Assembly (NCBI GenBank): GCA_016867395.1
Contig: VGJS01000029.1
Location: forward strand, 1-49,182
Source: Candidatus Handelsmanbacteria bacterium
GTDB taxonomy: Bacteria > Latescibacterota > UBA2968 > UBA8231
DNA length: 49,182 nucleotides
Direction of reading: 5' to 3'
Below the pieces are notes generated by a model. That model searched no databases and had not been told where the DNA came from. It saw only the letters and a list, made by a program, of their open reading frames with translations. The position numbers and the translations under genes were made by a program. This document shows, piece by piece, positions 44,014-49,182 of the stretch (positions within the stretch are counted from its first letter, which is position 1; each line of letters starts with the position of its first letter).

Positions 44014-44283
44014 ATGGAAAGATGGTACGGACTCACCGAACGGATGATCTGGTTCCGCCAGGGGCGTATGAAACTCAGGGAATATTCACTGCCGCCACAC
44101 CTCACGGATCAGGAGGGCTTGCCCCGCAGCCACCAGGAACGGCTGCTGTGGATCAAGCGCCGGGTCGAGGAGGGCTTCTACGAAAAGGCCGTGGTGCTCA
44201 AGGCCGTGGCCGACGCCTTTCTCGATCCCCCTGAGAAGAGGCGGGCCGGGGACCAGGCGGTCCCAGACGAGACAAAACAATGA
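44014..44283 (+). CDS. Small FlgM-C-terminus-like protein, start uncertain
   Basis: The reading is 89 residues from the ATG at 44014. Alternative starts are a GTG at 43978 and ATGs at 44044 and 44068, none with a clear ribosome binding site. The stretch RLLWIKRRVEEGFYEKAVVL followed by KAVADAFLD resembles the helix-G-x-Y-helix end of FlgM-type anti-sigma factors. No flagellar or sigma-factor gene lies here, so I cannot say it is a FlgM. It is followed directly by a strong terminator and lies between Wzz and the tRNA. The 100 bases before it (43914-44013) hold no convincing promoter. Confidence 0.45.
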   Translation: MERWYGLTERMIWFRQGRMKLREYSLPPHLTDQEGLPRSHQERLLWIKRRVEEGFYEKAVVLKAVADAFLDPPEKRRAGDQAVPDETKQ

Positions 44284-44317
44284 GCCGGGGCGAAGAGAAA
44301 CATCGCCCCGGCTTTTT
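44284..44317 (+). terminator. Rho-independent terminator after the FlgM-like ORF
   Basis: A perfect 10-base-pair GC-rich stem (GCCGGGGCGA at 44284-44293 with TCGCCCCGGC at 44303-44312) encloses a 9-base loop, and five T residues follow at 44313-44317. It begins one base after the stop of the small ORF. On the - strand the same hairpin follows the tRNA but has only a weak T-rich tail, so it may be partly bidirectional. Confidence 0.9.
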
Positions 44318-44323
44318 CGATGG

Positions 44324-44409
44324 TGGTGGGGGGAGCAGGATTCGAACCTACGTAGGCATAAGCCGGCAGATTTACAGTCTGCTCCAGTTGACCGCTTTGG
44401 TATCCCCCC
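44324..44409 (-). tRNA. tRNA-Tyr (anticodon GTA)
   Basis: Read on the - strand, the 5' acceptor strand GGGGGGA pairs with TCCCCCC before the discriminator A and an encoded CCA at 44324-44326. The anticodon loop is CTGTAAA, with anticodon GTA (complement of bases 44373-44375), and the T arm contains GGTTCGAATCC. The long variable arm and total of 86 bases fit class II tRNA-Tyr. A TTGACA/TATTTT promoter lies just upstream. Confidence 0.95.
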
Positions 44410-44422
44410 AAGAGCAAGTAAA

Positions 44423-44450
44423 AAAATAGCCGCCTGCCGCTCCCTGTCAA
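44423..44450 (-). promoter_or_regulatory. Sigma-70-type promoter for tRNA-Tyr
   Basis: On the - strand, TTGACA (44450-44445) is followed by 16 bases and TATTTT (44428-44423). Transcription would start near 44416, about seven bases before the mature tRNA 5' end. The elements match those found before lepA. The 70 bases between the tRNA and the amidohydrolase stop hold only this promoter. Confidence 0.6.
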
Positions 44451-44479
44451 GACTTGGGGGGCGACTGCTCAGACCGGCC

Positions 44480-45640
44480 CTAGGGGAGGTGGCGGTATTC
44501 CCCGGCCTCCTGCCAGCGGGGCCGGCCTCTTCCGTTCAGATCCCACACGATCTCCCCGGCCCGCACTGTCAGCTGGCACTCGAATTTCCGGGTGCCGTCC
44601 TGGCGCGCCCCGCCCGAATCGGTGAAGCCGAAATTCCCCTGCTGCAACTCCAGCACCGCGATATCCGCCTCGGCGCCCAGGCTCAGGTGGCCCAGCTCGG
44701 GCCGGCGGATGACCTCGGCGGGCTTCTGCGTCGAGCGGTAGATGATCTCCTGCAAGGGCATCTCCAAGGCCAGGTATTTGGACATGGTGATGGTCATCAG
44801 GGCGTTGGGCCCCATGCGGCTGCTCTTGTGCAGATCGGTGCTGATGGTGTCGGGGGGGAAGCCCTGGGCCAGGGCCGGGACGGCGTTGCGGAACCAGAAG
44901 CTGCCGGCCCCGTGCCCGGTGTCGAAGATCACCCCGCGCTTCCGGGCCTCCCAGACGTAGTCGTTGATCTTCTTGTTTTCATCGAGCAGGGGGATGTGGG
45001 CGGCATAGAGGTGGGTGTGGATGTCCCCCGGGCTGAGGCGCTCCAGCAGTTCCTTGTAGGTGCGGGTGGGCTGGGGGGCAAAGTCGATCATGGCGATGGT
45101 CCCGCTCAGCCGGGCCGCCTCGATGGCCCCCCCGGCCGATTCCCAGCCCGGGCCGCCGAAGTGAGCCGACTTGGAGCCGACGATGTGCTGAGGGTAGCGG
45201 CGGATCATCTCGGCGCAGGTCTCGGGCTGCATCTGGGTGGTGTCCTGCTCGGGGGCGCCGGTCATGCCGTCGCGAACGATGTTGAGGAAGGCCAGCACCC
45301 GGGTGCGGGAGCGCTCGATGATGGTGGTCTTGAAATCCTCAAAGTCCCTGGCCCCGGCCCCGCCGGTATCCACCACCGTGGTAACCCCGTAGGGCAGATT
45401 GTGCTGGTCGGGGAAGAGCCAGCCCTCGTACCCACCATAGGCGTGCAGGTGGATGTCGATGAGGCCGGGGGTGAGGTAGAGTCCCGCCACGTCGATGGTC
45501 TTGGTCGCCTGGCCGGGCAGGTCCGGCCCGACGGCGGCGATCTTCTTGTCTTTGACCGCCACGTCGGCCAGGGCGTTCACGTTGTTCTTGGGGTCGATGA
45601 CGTGGCCGCCCCGGAGGAGGAGGTCGTACGTGTCGCTCAT
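44480..45640 (-). CDS. Amidohydrolase/deacetylase-family metallohydrolase
   Basis: The protein has 386 residues from the ATG at 45640, preceded by GCGAGGAC as a plausible ribosome binding site. An in-frame start at 45688 has weaker support. YDLLLRGGHVIDPKNN is the usual N-terminal sandwich-domain start. The first metal-binding motif is LTPGLIDIHLHAYGG, and VGSKSAHFGG supplies the candidate bridging lysine region. DTGHGAGSFW and STDLHKSSR carry further metal ligands. The family hydrolyses amide or ester bonds of small cyclic or N-acyl substrates. It is divergent from mdh, and its substrate is not predicted. Confidence 0.8.
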   Translation of the reverse strand: MSDTYDLLLRGGHVIDPKNNVNALADVAVKDKKIAAVGPDLPGQATKTIDVAGLYLTPGLIDIHLHAYGGYEGWLFPDQHNLPYGVTTVVDTGGAGARDFEDFKTTIIERSRTRVLAFLNIVRDGMTGAPEQDTTQMQPETCAEMIRRYPQHIVGSKSAHFGGPGWESAGGAIEAARLSGTIAMIDFAPQPTRTYKELLERLSPGDIHTHLYAAHIPLLDENKKINDYVWEARKRGVIFDTGHGAGSFWFRNAVPALAQGFPPDTISTDLHKSSRMGPNALMTITMSKYLALEMPLQEIIYRSTQKPAEVIRRPELGHLSLGAEADIAVLELQQGNFGFTDSGGARQDGTRKFECQLTVRAGEIVWDLNGRGRPRWQEAGEYRHLP

Positions 45641-45712
45641 GTCCTCGCCTTTCGCAATATGAGATGAACCGCCTGAGAGTACGGCCATCCCTGTCCTCCC
45701 GCAAGGGGCCGG

Positions 45713-45741
45713 TTGAAGCAGCCTGGGCTTTTGCCGATATT
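45713..45741 (+). promoter_or_regulatory. Possible promoter of the mdh operon
   Basis: TTGAAG at 45713-45718 and GATATT at 45736-45741 are 17 bases apart and lie in the 142-base region between divergent genes. Each hexamer matches the sigma-70 consensus at four positions. A start near 45748 would leave a leader of about 35 bases. No clear promoter for the amidohydrolase on the opposite strand was found in the same region. Confidence 0.35.
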
Positions 45742-45782
45742 CTTCCCCCTCAGCGAGGAACTATCCCAACAAGGAGACCTCT

Positions 45783-46772
45783 ATGGCACGCACCGTCAAA
45801 GTGGCCGTCACCGGCGCCGCCGGCCAGATCGGCTACGCCCTCCTGCCCCGCCTAGCCTCGGGCGAGATCTTCGGCCGCGACACCCGGGTCGCCCTGCACC
45901 TTCTGGAAATCACCCCGGCCCTGCCGGCCCTCAACGGGGTGGTGATGGAGTTGGACGACTGCGCCTTCCCCCTGCTGGACAAGGTGGTGGTCACCGACAA
46001 GGCCGAGGAGGCTTTCGACGGAATCAACTGGGCTCTGCTGGTGGGCTCGAAACCGCGCGGCAAGGGAATGGAGCGCAAGGACCTGATCCGCGACAACGGC
46101 CCCATCTTCGTGGGGCAGGGCAAGGCCCTGGCCAAAGCTTCCTCTGATTTGCAGGTGCTGGTGGTGGGCAACCCGGCCAACACCAACTGCCTGATCGCCA
46201 TGACCCATGCCCACCGGGCCGGCATCCCGCGCGAGCGCTTTGCCGCCATGACCCGCCTCGATCAGAACCGCGCCGCCTCCCAACTGGCCGCCAAGGCCGG
46301 GGTGCGGGTGAGCGCCGTCACCAACGTCACCATCTGGGGCAACCACAGCGCCACCCAGTACCCAGACGCGGAGAACGCCCGCATCAACGGCAAGCCCGTG
46401 CCCGAGGTGATCGGCCACGCGGCCTGGCTGCGGGGGGAGTTCATCCAGACGGTGCAGCAGCGCGGGGCGGCGGTGATCGCTGCCCGGGGGCTCTCCTCGG
46501 CCGCTTCGGCGGCCAACGCGGCGCTGGACCATGTGATGAGCATGGAGCGGCCCACCCCGGAGGGGGATTGGTTCTCGGCGGGGGTGTACAGCGAGGGGGC
46601 GTACGACATTGCGCCGGGGCTGATGTTCTCGGTGCCGGTGAGGAGCGCCGGCGGGGGCAAGTGGTCGCGGGTCGAGGGGCTCAAGCTCGGCGATTTCGCC
46701 AAGGAGAAGATCAAGGCCACCGAGGACGAGTTGAAGGAAGAGAAGTCCGTCATCGAAGACCTCTTGCAGTGA
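45783..46772 (+). CDS. mdh: Malate dehydrogenase (NAD-dependent)
   Basis: This 329-residue protein has the NAD-binding motif [20 protein letters not shown]. The substrate loop contains [11 protein letters not shown], and MTRLDQNRA and [11 protein letters not shown] supply the catalytic Asp-His region. This pattern belongs to the cytosolic-type (group 2) malate dehydrogenases of about 325-330 residues. It interconverts malate and oxaloacetate in the TCA cycle. AAGGAG at 45771-45776 lies six bases before the ATG. It begins a + strand unit that continues with mannonate dehydratase, a less usual neighbour for mdh. Confidence 0.94.
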   Translation: MARTVKVAVTGAAGQIGYALLPRLASGEIFGRDTRVALHLLEITPALPALNGVVMELDDCAFPLLDKVVVTDKAEEAFDGINWALLVGSKPRGKGMERKDLIRDNGPIFVGQGKALAKASSDLQVLVVGNPANTNCLIAMTHAHRAGIPRERFAAMTRLDQNRAASQLAAKAGVRVSAVTNVTIWGNHSATQYPDAENARINGKPVPEVIGHAAWLRGEFIQTVQQRGAAVIAARGLSSAASAANAALDHVMSMERPTPEGDWFSAGVYSEGAYDIAPGLMFSVPVRSAGGGKWSRVEGLKLGDFAKEKIKATEDELKEEKSVIEDLLQ

Positions 46773-46782
46773 GGGCCAGGCG

Positions 46783-47805
46783 GTGAAACTGGGCATGGGG
46801 CTGTACGGCGGGATGGTCAACGACGACAACCTGCGCTTCGCCAAACAGATCGGCGCCACCCACATCGTCGCCCACCTGCCCTCCGACGAGGATGTCCCGT
46901 CCACCAAGGAGGGCTACTGGGCGTACGAGGAACTCAAGGCCCTGCGCGACAAGGTCCACGGCCACGGGCTGGTGCTGGAGGCCATCGAGAACTTCCACCC
47001 CGCCCACTGGGACCAGGTGCTCCTGGGCAGGCCCGGCCGCCAGGCGCAGATGGAGAAGCTCAAGCTGACCATCCGCAACCTGGGCAAGGCCGGCATCCCG
47101 GTGATGGGCTATTACTTCAGTCTGGCCGGGGTGTGGGGCCGGGTGTGGGGGCCCTTTGGCCGGGGGGATGCCGAGGCGGTGGGGTACCTGGAGGACCAGG
47201 CCCCCCCGCAGACTCCCATCCCCAACGGGGAGATCTGGGGCACGGTGGTGGACAAGAACGCCCCGCCCGGCGACATCGGCCGGGTGGAGCGCGAGGAGAT
47301 GTGGTCCCACCTCGAGTACTTCCTCAAGGAGCTGGTGCCGGTGGCTGCCGAGGCCGGGGTGCGCCTGGCCGCCCATCCGGATGACCCGCCCTTTCCCGAA
47401 CTGCGGGGCACTGGCCGGCTCATCACCCATCCGGATCACTACCGCCGCTTGCTGGACATCGTGCCCAGCCACTACAACGGCCTGGAGTTCTGCCAGGGCA
47501 CCATCAGCGAGATGCGGGACGCCGACGTGTACGGGGCCATCCGCCGCTACGCCACCGAGGGCAAGATCTGCTACGTCCACTTCCGCAACGTCCAGGGCAA
47601 GGTGCCCAACTACAAGGAGGTCTTCCTCGACGAGGGGGACGTTGACATGATCCGGGCCCTGCAGATCTACGCCGAGTCCGGGTACCAGGGGGTGCTGATC
47701 CCGGACCACACCCCCAACACCAGTTGCGCCGCGCCTTGGCACGCGGGCATCGCCTGGGCCCTGGGGTACATGAAGGCGGCGATGAGGATGCTGGGCGTCG
47801 CCTGA
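46783..47805 (+). CDS. uxuA: Mannonate dehydratase
   Basis: This 340-residue protein starts at the GTG at 46783, ten bases after mdh. It is recognised as a UxuA-type TIM-barrel enzyme by MGLYGGMVNDDNL, VLEAIENFHPAHWD, AAHPDDPP, GLEFCQGTISEM, CYVHFRNVQG and IPDHTPN. These contain the His, Cys and Asp metal-site residues of the family. It dehydrates D-mannonate to 2-keto-3-deoxygluconate in glucuronate breakdown. No uxaC, uxuB, kdgK or kdgA is seen in the window. The TGATG junction couples it to the HAD gene. Confidence 0.88.
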   Translation: MKLGMGLYGGMVNDDNLRFAKQIGATHIVAHLPSDEDVPSTKEGYWAYEELKALRDKVHGHGLVLEAIENFHPAHWDQVLLGRPGRQAQMEKLKLTIRNLGKAGIPVMGYYFSLAGVWGRVWGPFGRGDAEAVGYLEDQAPPQTPIPNGEIWGTVVDKNAPPGDIGRVEREEMWSHLEYFLKELVPVAAEAGVRLAAHPDDPPFPELRGTGRLITHPDHYRRLLDIVPSHYNGLEFCQGTISEMRDADVYGAIRRYATEGKICYVHFRNVQGKVPNYKEVFLDEGDVDMIRALQIYAESGYQGVLIPDHTPNTSCAAPWHAGIAWALGYMKAAMRMLGVA

Positions 47806-48440
47806 TGGGGTACCGCCGCCTGATCTGGGATTGGAACGGCACCCTGCTAGACGACGCTTGGCTGGCCGTCGAGGTGATGAGCCATATGCGGCAGAGACAA
47901 GGCCTGCCTCCCCTCGCGGGGGAGCAGTACCAGCGCCTCTTTGGCTTCCCCCTGCAGGACTACTGCGTGCGCCTGGGTTTCGCGGCCGGGGATTTCCCCG
48001 CCCTCAACGCCGAGTTCAGCCGGGCGTACGAGGCGCGGCGCCTGGAATGCAGCCTGCAGCCCGGGGCCGCCGCGGTCCTGGCCGCAGTCCGGCAGGCCGG
48101 GCTGGAGCAGGCGGTGCTCTCGGCGTACCATCAACCCTTCCTGACCCAGATCGTCGGCCATCTTGGCCTGGAACCACATTTTGCGGCGGTGGCCGGCCTG
48201 GACAACCCCTATGCCGAGGGCAAGGCGGCCCGGGGCAAGCGCCTGCTCAAGGAACTGGGCTGGGCCCCCGACCAGGTGCTGCTGGTGGGAGACACGGATC
48301 ACGACTGCGAGGTGGCAGCGGCGCTGGGGGTGGCTTGCGCGCTTTTTCCCAGCGGCCACCAGCACCTCGACCGGCTGGAGCAATGCGGGGTGCCGGTGGT
48401 GGGGCGGCTGGAAGAAGTGCTGGAGCAGTGCGATCTCTGA
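47805..48440 (+). CDS. HAD-superfamily hydrolase, phosphoglycolate-phosphatase-like
   Basis: The protein has 211 residues from the ATG at 47805, which overlaps the uxuA stop. Motif I is IWDWNGTLLDD (D9 nucleophile, with Asn in place of the second Asp). LSAYHQP is motif II-like, and VLLVGDTDHDCEVA carries the acidic motif IV. The helical cap between motifs I and II is typical of HAD subfamily I phosphatases. It should hydrolyse a small phosphomonoester in the cytoplasm. The catabolic context suggests a sugar phosphate, but that is inference. Confidence 0.8.
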   Translation: MGYRRLIWDWNGTLLDDAWLAVEVMSHMRQRQGLPPLAGEQYQRLFGFPLQDYCVRLGFAAGDFPALNAEFSRAYEARRLECSLQPGAAAVLAAVRQAGLEQAVLSAYHQPFLTQIVGHLGLEPHFAAVAGLDNPYAEGKAARGKRLLKELGWAPDQVLLVGDTDHDCEVAAALGVACALFPSGHQHLDRLEQCGVPVVGRLEEVLEQCDL

Positions 48441-48456
48441 GCGGAGGGGATTGAGG

Positions 48457-49182
48457 ATGGCGGCAGTCAGCTTTCTGGTGGTGGGCGCCGGCAGCCGCGG
48501 CAGCGGGTACGCCGGTTACGCCGCAGCACACCCGGACGAGGCCCGGGTGGTGGGGGTGGCCGAGCCAAGGGCGTTCTACCGGCAGCGCCTGGCCGCCGAT
48601 CACGGCATATCGGAAAAGCAGGTCTTCCCCGACTGGCGCGAGGCCGCCTCCAGGCCCCGCTTCGCCGATGCGGTGATCATCGCCACCCAGGACGCCATGC
48701 ACGCCGAGCCGGCCGAGGTCTTTGCCGCGCAGGGGTATCATATCCTTCTCGAAAAGCCCATGGCCCCGCAGCCGGCCGACTGCTGGCGCATCTTTAGGGC
48801 GGTACAGCGGACCGGGGTGCTCTTCGCCGTCTGCCACGTCATGCGCTACACCGCGTACTCGCGCCGGTTCAAGGCCCTGATCGAGGAGGGCGCGGTGGGG
48901 GAGGTGGTCAATATCCAGCAGTTGGAGCCAGTGGGGTACTGGCACCAGGCTCATTCCTTTGTGCGGGGCAACTGGCGCAACTCCAGCGAGTCCTCTCCCA
49001 TGCTGCTGGCCAAGTCCTGTCACGACCTGGATTGGCTGCGCTACCTGATGGGGGTGCCCTGCCTCAAGATCTCCTCCTTCGGCAGCCTCAAACACTTCCG
49101 GGCCAAAGAGAAACCAGAGGGGGCGGCGGAGCGCTGCCTGGACTGCGCCTGCGAAACCCAGTGCCCGTATTCGGCGAAGCGG
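48457..49182 (+). CDS. Gfo/Idh/MocA-family oxidoreductase, 3' partial
   Basis: The frame is open from the ATG at 48457 to the right edge (242 codons). GGAGG at 48442-48446 is nearby but distant from the ATG. The Rossmann motif is FLVVGAGSRGSGYAGYA, followed by the family EKP motif in ILLEKPMAPQPADCW. The C-terminal domain begins with VGEVVNIQQLEPVGYWH and SCHDLDWLRYLMG. Near the edge a CLDCACETQCPYSA stretch holds four cysteines, seen in some members of this family. It probably oxidises a sugar or sugar acid with NAD(P), next to the uronate enzymes. Confidence 0.85.
   Translation, partial: MAAVSFLVVGAGSRGSGYAGYAAAHPDEARVVGVAEPRAFYRQRLAADHGISEKQVFPDWREAASRPRFADAVIIATQDAMHAEPAEVFAAQGYHILLEKPMAPQPADCWRIFRAVQRTGVLFAVCHVMRYTAYSRRFKALIEEGAVGEVVNIQQLEPVGYWHQAHSFVRGNWRNSSESSPMLLAKSCHDLDWLRYLMGVPCLKISSFGSLKHFRAKEKPEGAAERCLDCACETQCPYSAKR

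Noticed and set aside
43944..44234. 96-codon reading in a second frame starting at a TTG
   Set aside because: It overlaps the FlgM-like frame, starts with a rare codon, and its translation is low-complexity. The other frame has a recognisable motif and ends directly before the terminator.
45664..45855. 63-codon + strand ORF before mdh
   Set aside because: It runs through the divergent promoter region and the start of mdh, has no ribosome binding site, and no protein-like pattern.

Overview
The window is a GC-rich stretch of bacterial chromosome packed with genes, almost all on the + strand. A Wza-like export protein and a Wzz-like chain-length regulator point to a Gram-negative-type envelope. 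The mix of uronate catabolism, Gfo/Idh/MocA oxidoreductases, a nonulosonic-acid-type glycan cluster and large GT-C/TPR membrane proteins would fit an uncultivated phylum such as Latescibacterota or a relative. That placement is inference, because no rRNA or other phylogenetic marker beyond LepA is present.

Region 1 (1-18340) is a surface-glycan locus. It holds a GT-B-type transferase cut by the left edge, a radical SAM/SPASM protein, a methyltransferase, an SpsF-like cytidylyltransferase, a Gfo/Idh/MocA oxidoreductase, a DegT-type aminotransferase, an SDR epimerase/dehydratase, a WecD-like acetyltransferase, a NeuB-type nonulosonate synthase, an AsnB-like amidotransferase, a PseA/WbpG-type N-acetyl sugar amidotransferase, a small unknown protein, a second methyltransferase, a FemAB-like acyltransferase, a GT39-like/TPR membrane protein and a GT4 glycosyltransferase. 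Most junctions are ATGA or TGATG overlaps, so the genes are probably translationally coupled.

Region 2 (18360-37309) is the most striking part: nine consecutive paralogs (P1-P9 here) of a TMTC/DUF1736-like protein. Each has a multi-spanning GT-C-type membrane domain of about 355-380 residues followed by a TPR tail of about 200-350 residues. A tiny ribbon-helix-helix-like gene lies between P1 and P2, and a second AsnB lies between P2 and P3. The Asp-Asp motif in the first loop is kept in all nine, but other core motifs differ in specific copies (P1, P4, P6, P9) and the tails differ in length. My hypothesis is a family of envelope glycosyltransferases specialised for different acceptors or partners and fed by the glycan locus upstream.

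Region 3 (37341-43913) is lepA-lepB-hemW followed by Wza-like and Wzz-like genes. A good sigma-70-type promoter lies inside the 3' end of P9 and probably separates this unit from the array. Region 4 (about 44014-44409) holds a small FlgM-like ORF, a strong intrinsic terminator and a tRNA-Tyr on the - strand. Region 5 (44480-49182) has an amidohydrolase on the - strand, divergent from mdh, a mannonate dehydratase (uxuA), a HAD hydrolase and a Gfo/Idh/MocA oxidoreductase cut by the right edge. This looks like a carbohydrate or uronate catabolic module.

No transposase, CRISPR array, rRNA gene or phage gene was seen. No intergenic gap exceeds about 150 bases.
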